Source of the DNA: Eshraghiella sp050874365
GTDB lineage: Bacteria; Bacillota; Clostridia; Lachnospirales; Lachnospiraceae
Assembly: GCA_050874365.1 (NCBI GenBank)
Contig: JBNMKN010000077.1
Span: 1-8,926, forward strand
Direction of reading: 5' to 3'
Length of the DNA: 8,926 nucleotides
Shown here in pieces: positions 1-6,693 of this stretch. Position 1 is the first letter of the stretch. Each line of letters opens with the position of its first letter. The notes under the pieces are model-generated. The model was not told where the DNA came from. It did no database searches and saw only the letters and a list, made by a program, of their open reading frames with translations. The position numbers and the translations under genes are program-made.

Positions 1-990
1 AAGGTATCCCGTAAGTTCTGATAAGGACATATTAAGCCTGGCATCTGCAATAACCTGGTTAAGTTCATCAATCTTAGTAATCTTAAGACCTATTTCATAA
101 GAAAGAAGCGTCTCAAGTGCTCTGATTGACTTACCTTCGGTTACCATTACCGCTTTCTGGATAGTAACATCAGGATTCTTTGTTGAATAATAGTCGATTA
201 CTCGGCTTATGTTGTTAGCGAGATATTTTAACGAATCCGTTATATAATCTCCGTCAGAAAAGCTTTCCTTAAGCACACGCTCATTGTCAAGGACAACCAG
301 AGCATCTTCATAGGAAATATCCCTCTTCTCCGATATTGCATTGGCAACAGTTGAACGTCCGTATGGAACGGATCTCATCAACTGAAGGACATTTTTATTA
401 AATATACTAATGATTGTAGCTTCATCACCCATCTGGATAGAAAGGGTTGGTGAATCATCAATCTGCATTCTCATTAACTGCAATGTAGAGTTACCTACAT
501 AATCAAGGTCAAGTACCCTTAATTCAAGCATATCTGCCACATCATAGTATCTTTCTACAATGCCTACAGGTGCTGCCATAACCATTAATCTGTATTTCTT
601 TTCTGATACATCAATAATGTTTTCAAGTATTGAATATGTAAAGACATATTCATCTATATTAACAGGAAAATATTCTGTTGCATTCGTAATAATATAGTCC
701 ATTATTCTGGCTTCCTTCATAAAAGGTGCCACGATTTCCTTACTGATAATCTTATTGGACTGAATTGTGAAAATTACATCTTTAGTAATAATTTCACCTT
801 TCCTAAGTTCTTCTCTTATGGCATTTGCCAATTCCTTAGGGTCTCTTATCTGACCATCTTCTACACAATCCTTTGGTGTAGGAATTGTATTAGAATATGA
901 TACTCGGACAATTCGATGTGAAGAATACATTACTTCACTTATTTTGGTAGTGTCATTACCTACCGTAATAGCTAAAACTGTTGACGCCAT
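1..990 (-). CDS. pilM: PilM-like type IV pilus assembly protein, actin-like fold (partial, C-terminus off the left edge)
   Basis: Starting from the ATG at 990, an open frame of 330 codons runs to the window edge without a stop. A good Shine-Dalgarno, GGGAGG, lies 10 nt upstream. The translation resembles PilM, the cytoplasmic actin-like protein that forms a ring under the T4P platform and binds the N-terminal tail of PilN. PilM-like stretches are the N-terminal strand and turn (LAITVGNDTTKISEV, residues 6-20), a region around 183-215 ending in RSVPYGRSTV, and VMVTEGKSIRALETLL (281-296). The acidic residues usual in the two phosphate-binding loops are not seen: T9 stands in the first (ITVG) and Q186 in the second (SIQMG). 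The usual glycine pair near residue 285 reads EG. The protein may therefore bind nucleotide poorly. PilM proteins are about 350 residues, so little is missing. It is the last gene seen of the pilus operon, 48 bp after pilD; pilN and pilO would be expected next. Family call fairly sure, divergence noted. Confidence 0.85.
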   Translation of the reverse strand, partial: MASTVLAITVGNDTTKISEVMYSSHRIVRVSYSNTIPTPKDCVEDGQIRDPKELANAIREELRKGEIITKDVIFTIQSNKIISKEIVAPFMKEARIMDYIITNATEYFPVNIDEYVFTYSILENIIDVSEKKYRLMVMAAPVGIVERYYDVADMLELRVLDLDYVGNSTLQLMRMQIDDSPTLSIQMGDEATIISIFNKNVLQLMRSVPYGRSTVANAISEKRDISYEDALVVLDNERVLKESFSDGDYITDSLKYLANNISRVIDYYSTKNPDVTIQKAVMVTEGKSIRALETLLSYEIGLKITKIDELNQVIADARLNMSLSELTGYL

Positions 991-1038
991 TTCTATATTT
1001 CCTCCCTGGTAGATGTCTGGTGAACATCTTAATTAATT

Positions 1039-1806
1039 TTACTGAAAAATACCTATATACCAATTCAATAACCGGTCTCCACACAGCATTGATATTACTA
1101 TTCCTACAGACAGATATGGTCCAAATGCCAACATTCTGCCCTTATCGCTTACTTTCATCAATATAATGTGAATAATGGAACCAATGATGCATCCCAGAAT
1201 CAGTGCCAGTATTATGTGTTTCCAACCAAGTAAAAGTCCGGCGGCTGCCATTAACTTAATATCACCGCCTCCTATACCTCTTCCCTTTGTAATAAGGTAC
1301 AACAAAAGGAGAAATCCGCTTACGCTGACCATTCCTATCAGATAATATAGGAAATTCTTATACTCAAATGCCATATTGATAATTCCAAATACCAATATAG
1401 CTATATTAAGTCCAAACGGAATCTCGTATGTACGCCAGTCGATTACACTTAATGCAATCAGCATTGATACAGATAAAGCGTAACATATACTTGTTACGTT
1501 AATCCCGTTTAAAATAAAAATCAAAACATAAAATAATCCATTAATGAATTCTACTAATGGATATTGAACTGATAACTTTGCTTTACAATACCGACATTTT
1601 CCTTTTAAGAAAAGGTAGCTGAATAATGGAAATAAATCATACCATTTTAATTTGTGTCCGCATGTCATACAGTGACTGTTTTCTGTTACTATGTTCTCAT
1701 GTAAGGGCAGTCTGTATATCAATACATTCACGAAGCTGCCAATTATTATTCCGAAAATAAAGCATATTACATATATTGTAATGCGCATGCTTAAAGTCCA
1801 TATCAT
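1039..1806 (-). CDS. pilD: Prepilin peptidase / N-methyltransferase (PilD, A24 aspartic protease)
   Basis: This 255-residue polytopic membrane enzyme cleaves the type III signal peptide of prepilins after glycine and methylates the new N-terminal Phe. Hydrophobic segments lie near residues 9-30, 85-121, 132-148, 152-172, 191-217 and 228-243. The N-terminal cytoplasmic domain keeps both CxxC pairs (C46/C49 and C71/C74), which coordinate zinc in bifunctional enzymes, so the methylase half looks intact. The catalytic aspartates are D123, in the context VIDWRTYEIP, and D182 of the GGGD motif (GIGGGDIKL), as in the A24 family. Length is normal. The start at 1806 is preceded by AGCAGG with an 8-nt spacer; the alternative ATG at 1788 has no obvious ribosome site. 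It sits between the pilin and pilM genes. Because two stem-loops separate it from the pilin gene, its transcript level is probably lower than that of its substrate. Confidence 0.96.
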   Translation of the reverse strand: MIWTLSMRITIYVICFIFGIIIGSFVNVLIYRLPLHENIVTENSHCMTCGHKLKWYDLFPLFSYLFLKGKCRYCKAKLSVQYPLVEFINGLFYVLIFILNGINVTSICYALSVSMLIALSVIDWRTYEIPFGLNIAILVFGIINMAFEYKNFLYYLIGMVSVSGFLLLLYLITKGRGIGGGDIKLMAAAGLLLGWKHIILALILGCIIGSIIHIILMKVSDKGRMLAFGPYLSVGIVISMLCGDRLLNWYIGIFQ

Positions 1807-1839
1807 AATGTGTACCTGCTCATATTATCTTCTATTATA

Positions 1840-1881
1840 TAACTGAGACAATACCCGCAAGTGCAGGTATCGTCCCAGTCA
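1840..1881 (-). terminator. Long stem-loop between pilin and prepilin peptidase genes (terminator or mRNA 3'-end stabiliser)
   Basis: On the transcribed strand the arms ACTGGGACGATACCTGC and GCGGGTATTGTCTCAGT pair over 17 bp with three G-U wobbles around the loop ACTT (1842-1879). A further G-U and U-A pair extend the stem to 19 bp. The tract downstream, TATATAATAG, is AU-rich but not a clean U-run, so termination would be partial at best. It may instead protect the 3' end of the pilin mRNA from exonucleases. A TATAAT (1834-1839) just beyond it could serve pilD, but no good -35 is at the right distance. Confidence 0.7.
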
Positions 1882-1882
1882 A

Positions 1883-1904
1883 TAAATATTACCCGTAATA
1901 TTTA
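1883..1904 (-). repeat. Second, AT-rich stem-loop just after the pilin gene
   Basis: A perfect 9-bp inverted repeat, TAAATATTA and TAATATTTA, surrounds a 4-nt loop (CCCG on the plus strand, CGGG in the transcript). It lies 25 bp after the pilin stop codon and only a base or so before the longer hairpin at 1840-1881. The stem is all A-T, so it is weak alone. Its perfect symmetry and position suggest a compound 3' structure on the pilin mRNA. Confidence 0.5.
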
Positions 1905-1929
1905 ATTATATAATCCTGTCTTTGACAAA

Positions 1930-2442
1930 TTAGTTACCAGCCTGAGCTGCTGTTGTAGCAGTGCCTGATCCAGCAGCTGGTGTTGTTTCGCCTTCTGCGT
2001 CTCTGTATACAGTTACCTTCTGGTCATGGATTACAAATGTTACCATTGGTTTTGCCTTATAAGCCTTAGATGTGAATGTCCAGTCATCAACATCTGCTGA
2101 AACTGCAGTTAAGAAATCTGAAATATTCTGAGCAGTTGTTGCGGTTCCAACAGGGCTTGCGGTAACGCCATCTGATGTGCTACCTGCAACAACAATTTTC
2201 TTAGCACTACTATTATAAACGATTGTAGCTTCAATATCTGAGTATGTAGGATCTGCTAATGTTGTTACCATTGTGCTTCTGATTTCTTCGATAGCTGAAG
2301 CATCTTTCTGCTTCTTAGATTTCTCAACGTTCTTTACAAGTGTTGGTACTAAGATACCCATAAGTACAGCCATAATAGCTACTACTACGATAAGTTCTAC
2401 AAGAGAGAAACCTTTGTTATTTTTCTGTGACATTTTTTTCAT
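1930..2442 (-). CDS. pilA: Type IV pilin (prepilin with type III signal peptide), probable major pilin
   Basis: This is the structural subunit of the pilus. The start is placed at the ATG at 2442, giving 170 residues. The ribosome site AAGGAG ends 10 nt before it, but only 1 nt before the in-frame ATG at 2451, which is too close. The 11-residue leader MKKMSQKNNKG ends in the glycine cleaved by prepilin peptidase. The mature protein begins FSLVELIVVVAIMAVL, with the conserved Glu at mature position 5 and a hydrophobic helix of about 23 residues, followed by the charged stretch KNVEKSKKQKD typical of the amphipathic part of the helix. The remaining globular domain has no cysteines, so the disulfide-bounded D-region of Gram-negative pilins is absent. 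The last 20 or so residues are almost wholly Ala, Thr, Gly and Pro, suggesting a flexible tail. It is the only pilin gene in the window, between pilC and pilD, flanked by a possible promoter upstream and stem-loops downstream, consistent with high separate expression. Confidence 0.93.
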   Translation of the reverse strand: MKKMSQKNNKGFSLVELIVVVAIMAVLMGILVPTLVKNVEKSKKQKDASAIEEIRSTMVTTLADPTYSDIEATIVYNSSAKKIVVAGSTSDGVTASPVGTATTAQNISDFLTAVSADVDDWTFTSKAYKAKPMVTFVIHDQKVTVYRDAEGETTPAAGSGTATTAAQAGN

Positions 2443-2452
2443 GAATATCATT

Positions 2453-2458
2453 CTCCTT
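2453..2458 (-). promoter_or_regulatory. Ribosome binding site that sets the pilin start
   Basis: AAGGAG on the transcribed strand. Spacing is 1 nt to the ATG at 2451, 10 nt to the ATG at 2442 and 19 nt to the ATG at 2433. Only the middle one fits, giving an 11-residue leader before the cleavage site. Confidence 0.75.
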
Positions 2459-2506
2459 TTCCTCTTAATCAGTGTTATCTCTGATCTTATTATTAAATAA
2501 TAGATA

Positions 2507-2536
2507 TATATACAAAAGCTAATGACGGGTATACAA
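2507..2536 (-). promoter_or_regulatory. Weak candidate promoter for the pilin gene
   Basis: TTGTAT (2531-2536) and TATATA (2507-2512) on the minus strand are separated by 18 bp and would place the start about 55 nt before the pilin ATG. The -35 hexamer is the same TTGTAT as in the stronger promoter upstream of pilC. Each hexamer overlaps one copy of the 12-bp direct repeat at 2509-2541. The area is AT-rich, so chance matches are likely, and other -10-like boxes exist (TATTAT at 2497-2502). Confidence 0.3.
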
Positions 2537-2541
2537 AAGCT
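2509..2541. repeat. 12-bp direct repeat, 21-bp period, in front of the pilin gene
   Basis: TATACAAAAGCT occurs exactly at 2509-2520 and again at 2530-2541 (AGCTTTTGTATA on the transcribed strand). The 21-bp period is two helical turns, so both copies face the same side of the DNA, as is usual for tandem operator half-sites. The second copy also overlaps the palindrome AAAAGCTTTT (2536-2545). It lies in the only sizeable spacer between pilC and the pilin gene. Confidence 0.6.
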
Positions 2542-2554
2542 TTTAGTATCAAAT

Positions 2555-3766
2555 TTACATCTGTCCCATTGTATTGTACATTGTAATCATTGGTCCGTAG
2601 ATTGCTGCCAGAATAAGACATACAATTCCGGCAAGTACAATAATAATCATAGGCTCCATAAGTGCCATTACCTGCTGTGTGGCAGCTTCTACTTCTTCAT
2701 CAAAGTAGTTGGCACAGTTGTTAAGCATCTCTTCAAGGTTACCTGATTCCTCACCGATACCTGTCATATGAATGATAAGGGGTGGAAACAGTTCTGATTT
2801 CTTAAGAGGCATTGTAAGAGGCACGCCTCGCTGTACCTGTACTGCACAATCATTTACAACATCCTTAAACAACTGGTTATCCATGGTTCCTGCAGTAATG
2901 TTAAGTGCTTCAACCATTGACATACCTGAAGAAAGCATCGTACTGAATGTTCTGGCGAATCTTGCCGCCGCTGTCTTCCTCGTAAGATTACCGAATGCCG
3001 GCATCTTAACCTTAAGCCTTGCGAAGAAATATATACCTGTCTCGGTCTTTCCGAAATACTTAAGTCCTATTACTACTGCGGCTATAACCGATATAACTAT
3101 GTACCAGTAACCTTTTAAGAAATCACTGAGAGCAAGAAGTCCTCTCGTAATTCCCGGAAGCTTAGCATCCATATCCGCAAACATGCTTGAGAAGCTTGGG
3201 ATAACGGCAACTACCATTATAACGAGCACCGCTATGGCTACGATACCAAGTATGATAGGATACATCATAGCTTTCTTAACTGCTGCCTTGGCTCTTCCGT
3301 CCTTCTCGAAGTGCTCAGCCATTCTCTCAAGAGCAATCTCGATATTACCTGACTGTTCGCCTGCTTCCATCATGCTTACAAGAAGTGGTGGAAAACATGT
3401 CTCCTTCTTCATTGAGTTAGCAAGGGTGTCACCTTTCTGGACACCGTCACGGACATTATATATAGACTGCTTAAGCGTCTTATTCTCTGTCTGGTCACCA
3501 AGCATATCAAGTGCGGTAATAACGCCAACACCCGCTTTAAGCAAACTGTTAAACTGTCGACAAAAAGCGCTAAGGTCCCTGACTTTGACTTTCTTGCCAC
3601 TGCCAAACTTAATTTCGGTATTAAGCTTGCTGCCTTCCTTAATGGAAATAACGGTGCTGCCTTCCGATTTAAGCTGTGCTACTGCGGTTACCTGGTCTTC
3701 TGACTCAAGAGAGCCGCTCTTTTCTTTACCTTCTTTAGTTATTATTCGATAATTAAAATTTGCCAT
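2555..3766 (-). CDS. pilC: Type IV pilus inner-membrane platform protein PilC (GspF family)
   Basis: This 403-residue protein is the membrane platform on which pilins are assembled; it contacts the PilB and PilT motors from the cytoplasmic side. It has the family layout: an N-terminal cytoplasmic segment (1-60), a first T2SF domain (about 65-189) with the signature GEQSGN (136-141), a second T2SF domain (about 267-390) with GEESGN (338-343), and three membrane segments near 170-193, 219-237 and 373-393. Length is that of standard PilC. The start at 3766 has GGAG 7 nt upstream and no better alternative nearby. A sigma-A-like promoter with a short leader sits directly before it, so pilC probably opens a second transcription unit that continues into the pilin, pilD and pilM genes. 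No truncation or missing signature is seen. Confidence 0.96.
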   Translation of the reverse strand: MANFNYRIITKEGKEKSGSLESEDQVTAVAQLKSEGSTVISIKEGSKLNTEIKFGSGKKVKVRDLSAFCRQFNSLLKAGVGVITALDMLGDQTENKTLKQSIYNVRDGVQKGDTLANSMKKETCFPPLLVSMMEAGEQSGNIEIALERMAEHFEKDGRAKAAVKKAMMYPIILGIVAIAVLVIMVVAVIPSFSSMFADMDAKLPGITRGLLALSDFLKGYWYIVISVIAAVVIGLKYFGKTETGIYFFARLKVKMPAFGNLTRKTAAARFARTFSTMLSSGMSMVEALNITAGTMDNQLFKDVVNDCAVQVQRGVPLTMPLKKSELFPPLIIHMTGIGEESGNLEEMLNNCANYFDEEVEAATQQVMALMEPMIIIVLAGIVCLILAAIYGPMITMYNTMGQM

Positions 3767-3804
3767 TCCTTAACTCCATCTAACTCAATCCTAAGTATGT
3801 ACGT

Positions 3805-3833
3805 ATTATACTACATCGACAATTTTCATACAA
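3805..3833 (-). promoter_or_regulatory. Sigma-A-type promoter upstream of pilC
   Basis: The minus strand reads TTGTAT (3828-3833), 17 bp, TATAAT (3805-3810). The -10 is a perfect consensus and the spacing optimal; the -35 keeps only the TTG core. Transcription would begin near 3798, about 30 nt before the pilC ATG, a normal leader length. It lies in the 98-bp gap between pilT and pilC, where no convincing terminator for pilT is seen, so read-through from pilT is also likely. Confidence 0.65.
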
Positions 3834-3864
3834 GATTTTCATTTATCAAATTTTTATGATTTGT

Positions 3865-4926
3865 TTAGTATATTTTAATTTTTTTCTCCAGAGCGACAGG
3901 GTCCTGAGCAAAGCTTATTGCTGATTCTGACGTGATATGTCCCATCATGCAAAGCTCGTATAATGCATCATCCATTGTCATCATACCTTTTTCCCTGCTG
4001 GTCTGTATCATAGAATCAATCTGGAACGTCTTGCTTTCACGGATAAGGTTCTTAATTGCTACTGTCATAAGCATTACTTCAAATGCTGCCACACGGTGGC
4101 GCTTATCAGTTGTAGGAATAAGCTGCTGGGAAATAACGGCTTCAAGTACCATTGAAAGCTGTATTCTTATCTGCTGCTGCTGATGAGGCGGAAATACGTC
4201 GATAATACGGTCGATTGTGCTTGCCGCACCTATTGTATGCAATGTTGAAAGGACAAGGTGTCCTGTCTCGGCTGCCGTAATGGCTATGGAAATAGTCTCA
4301 AGGTCTCGCATCTCACCTACAAGAATAACATCAGGGTCTTCACGGAGTGCAGCTCTTAACGCATTGGCATAGCTCATTGTGTCAAGTCCTACTTCTCTCT
4401 GGTTAATCATAGCCTGTTTATGTGTATGTAGGTACTCGATTGGATCTTCGAGAGTAATAATATGTGCTTTACGGTTCTCATTAATTTTATTAATTAATGA
4501 AGCAAGTGTTGTAGACTTACCGCTTCCTGTAGGTCCTGTTACAAGGATAAGTCCTCTTTTCTTATTGTGTAATTCTATGACTGATTTAGGAAGTCCAAGG
4601 TCTTCCGGTCTTGGAATCTGTGTTCCTACAAGACGGATTGCCGCTGCAAGGCTTCCTCGCTGTTTAAAAGCATTAACTCTGTATCGTCCAAGGCTCGGTA
4701 TAGAGAATGAGAAATCGGCTTCTCCGTATTCTTTAATGATATTTTTCTGTTTTTCATTAAGAAGCTGGCCTACTATTTCTTCTGTGTCTGTTGGTGTAAG
4801 CCTTGGGTAATCCATTCCCATAAGTTCTCCGTTGACTCTCATCTCCGGCGGAAGCCCTACCGTAATATGTACGTCGGATGCTCCGTTTTCTTTACCGATT
4901 TTTAAAAGTTCTTCAATTGTAACCAT
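3865..4926 (-). CDS. pilT: Type IV pilus retraction ATPase PilT
   Basis: This hexameric cytoplasmic ATPase powers depolymerisation and retraction of the pilus (twitching, DNA uptake, surface sensing). Numbered from the ATG at 4926 (353 residues): the N-terminal PAS-like domain contains GASDVHITVG (15-24), Walker A GPTGSGKS is at 131-138, the Asp box TLEDPIE near 158-164, Walker B DVILVGEMRD at 199-208, and the His box GHLVLSTLHT at 222-231. The AIKNLIRE stretch (290-297) matches the AIRNLIRE box that distinguishes PilT from PilB. It lacks the N-terminal extension and the cysteine cluster of PilB. A TTG three codons upstream (4935) could also start translation. The ATG was preferred because PilT proteins usually begin with a short Met-x-(I/L)-x-x-LL segment. 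The ribosome site is weak: a GGGGG run 11 nt from the ATG or 3 nt from the TTG. It lies 25 bp after pilB, clearly cotranscribed. Confidence 0.96.
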   Translation of the reverse strand: MVTIEELLKIGKENGASDVHITVGLPPEMRVNGELMGMDYPRLTPTDTEEIVGQLLNEKQKNIIKEYGEADFSFSIPSLGRYRVNAFKQRGSLAAAIRLVGTQIPRPEDLGLPKSVIELHNKKRGLILVTGPTGSGKSTTLASLINKINENRKAHIITLEDPIEYLHTHKQAMINQREVGLDTMSYANALRAALREDPDVILVGEMRDLETISIAITAAETGHLVLSTLHTIGAASTIDRIIDVFPPHQQQQIRIQLSMVLEAVISQQLIPTTDKRHRVAAFEVMLMTVAIKNLIRESKTFQIDSMIQTSREKGMMTMDDALYELCMMGHITSESAISFAQDPVALEKKIKIY

Positions 4927-4951
4927 TTTGTCCAAAACCCCCGTTGTTTTT

Positions 4952-6667
4952 TTAGTTGGTATCGTCTGTTTCGTAGGTAATCTTCATCATTTCGTTAAAT
5001 GATGTAAGCCCCTGTTTTACATAATTTGAGGCTGACATTCTAAGTGTATTCATGCCCTCCGTTACTGCCTGTGCGGTTATCTCGTCCGCATTGGCTCCCG
5101 CTGCAATGAGATTCTTGATTTTTCTTGAAATAGGCATTATCTCATATACACCGATTCTTCCATAATATCCTGTATTACCACATGCCTCACATCCGCAAGG
5201 CTTATAAAGTCTGAGAGGTTCATTCTGTGGTACCTTAAGAACTCTCTTTTCTTCCTCATCCGCTTCGTATGATTCCTTACATTCAGGACAAAGTCTTCTG
5301 ACAAGTCGCTGGGCGATAATACCTACAAGGGAATCACCTAAGAGGTATGGTTCAATACCCATATCGATAAGACGGGAGATAGATGCTGCAGTACTGTTAG
5401 TATGGAGTGTACTTACAACAAGATGTCCTGTGATAGAAGCCTTAACCGCTATCTCTGCTGTCTCGCCGTCTCGGATCTCACCTATCATGATGATGTCCGG
5501 ATCTTGTCGGAGAATTGAACGAAGTGCACTGGCAAACGTAAGGTCCGCCTTAACGTTAACCTGAACCTGATTTACATTATCTACATTCGCTTCTACAGGG
5601 TCTTCAACTGTGATGATATTAACTTCATCACTTGCAAGTTCACTTAAAGCCGTATAAAGCGTTGTAGACTTACCACTACCTGTAGGTCCCGTAACAAGGA
5701 TAATTCCATGTGGATTCCTAAGGATATTATCAAATTTAACAAGGTCCGTAGGTGAAAGACCGAGGTCTTTCTTATCTCTTTTAAAGCCTTCTTTGGAAGC
5801 AAGTCGCATAACGACTTTCTCGCCGAACACGGTAGGAAGGTTGCTGACACGGATATCATACTCTCTTCTGTCTACGGTTATTGTGATACGACCGTCCTGC
5901 GGCTTTCTTTTTTCAGAAATATCCATTCCTGAAATAACCTTAAGTCTGGCAATAATTGCCGCATAAAGTGCTCTGTCATAAGATATAATCTCACGGAGAA
6001 CACCGTCAATTCTGTATCTGATTCTTACATTATATTCAAACGGTTCAATATGTATATCGGAAGCTCTCTGACGTACGCCGCCTTCAATAATGTTATTAAC
6101 AAGCTTAACAACAGGTGAATTATCAACGTCTTCCTGTCTCTTATTCTCTTCGGCATTCTCTGCGTCATCCCCTGCGCCCTGCTCTTTCATGAACTGTTCC
6201 GCAATGGCATTTGCCTGTGATTTACCGTATAGCTTATCTATTGCCGTAGATATATGTGCGTGTGTGGAAAGATATGGCTGAACCGTCATTCCGGTTATGA
6301 TACCGATATCATCGATAGCCATAATGTTCATAGGGTCTTCCATAGCTACTTTAATTACGTTAGCCTGTCTGTCATCAAGTGCAAAAGGAAGCAGCATATA
6401 TTTACGGACTACTTTCTCTCCTACCATTCTGGCTATGGAATCATCTATCTCAATTTTTCTCAAATCAACAAAATCAATATTAAGCTGCTGGCACAGTAAA
6501 TCATTAATGGAATCCTGTGTAACGTAACCAAGTCCTATAAGTGCTTCGCCAAGCTTAACACCTTTAGCTTTCTGTTCCTCCAGTGCTATATTAAGCTGTT
6601 CTTCGGTAATAAGATTGTTTTCAAGTAATAATTCTCCAAGACGGAGACGCTTTCTGTTATAAGCCAT
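4952..6667 (-). CDS. pilB: Type IV pilus assembly (extension) ATPase PilB with N-terminal MshEN-type domain
   Basis: This 571-residue GspE-family hexameric ATPase drives pilin polymerisation through PilC. Residues 9-32 and 38-61 are two tandem copies of an RLGxxL...Q pattern (RLGELL...Q32 and KLGEAL...Q61), the layout of MshEN domains, several of which bind c-di-GMP. A charged linker (about 160-182) leads to the N2 domain with ASDIHIEP (202-209). The motor has Walker A GPTGSGKST (327-335), Asp box TVEDPVE (353-359), Walker B DIIMIGEIRD (391-400) and His box TGHLVVSTLHT (413-423). The zinc-binding cysteines C460/C463 and C493/C496 are present, with an extra C491; this tetracysteine is typical of PilB and absent from PilT. 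Length is normal. The ATG at 6667 is preceded by GAGGAAGG about 7 nt away. It starts 26 bp after the unknown gene and is followed 25 bp later by pilT, so the three form one unit. Confidence 0.97.
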   Translation of the reverse strand: MAYNRKRLRLGELLLENNLITEEQLNIALEEQKAKGVKLGEALIGLGYVTQDSINDLLCQQLNIDFVDLRKIEIDDSIARMVGEKVVRKYMLLPFALDDRQANVIKVAMEDPMNIMAIDDIGIITGMTVQPYLSTHAHISTAIDKLYGKSQANAIAEQFMKEQGAGDDAENAEENKRQEDVDNSPVVKLVNNIIEGGVRQRASDIHIEPFEYNVRIRYRIDGVLREIISYDRALYAAIIARLKVISGMDISEKRKPQDGRITITVDRREYDIRVSNLPTVFGEKVVMRLASKEGFKRDKKDLGLSPTDLVKFDNILRNPHGIILVTGPTGSGKSTTLYTALSELASDEVNIITVEDPVEANVDNVNQVQVNVKADLTFASALRSILRQDPDIIMIGEIRDGETAEIAVKASITGHLVVSTLHTNSTAASISRLIDMGIEPYLLGDSLVGIIAQRLVRRLCPECKESYEADEEEKRVLKVPQNEPLRLYKPCGCEACGNTGYYGRIGVYEIMPISRKIKNLIAAGANADEITAQAVTEGMNTLRMSASNYVKQGLTSFNEMMKITYETDDTN

Positions 6668-6693
6668 TGCTAAACCTTCCTCTTATAGTTCTA

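Noticed and set aside
1834..1860. Possible promoter for pilD: TATAAT (1834-1839) with TTGCGG (1855-1860)
   Set aside because: The spacing is only 15 bp and the -35 match is poor; the -35 also lies within the arm of the long hairpin.
2488..2502. Near-perfect AT palindrome TATTATTAAATAATA upstream of the pilin gene
   Set aside because: It is perfectly symmetric but composed only of A and T in a very AT-rich spacer, with no G-C pair; chance is a sufficient explanation without conservation data.
3183..3752. Plus-strand open frame of 189 codons
   Set aside because: It is the antisense shadow of pilC, whose protein family signatures are unambiguous.
4927..4935. TTG start for pilT three codons upstream of the ATG
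   Set aside because: Possible, but the ATG gives the usual PilT N-terminus; the GGGGG run is only 3 nt from the TTG.
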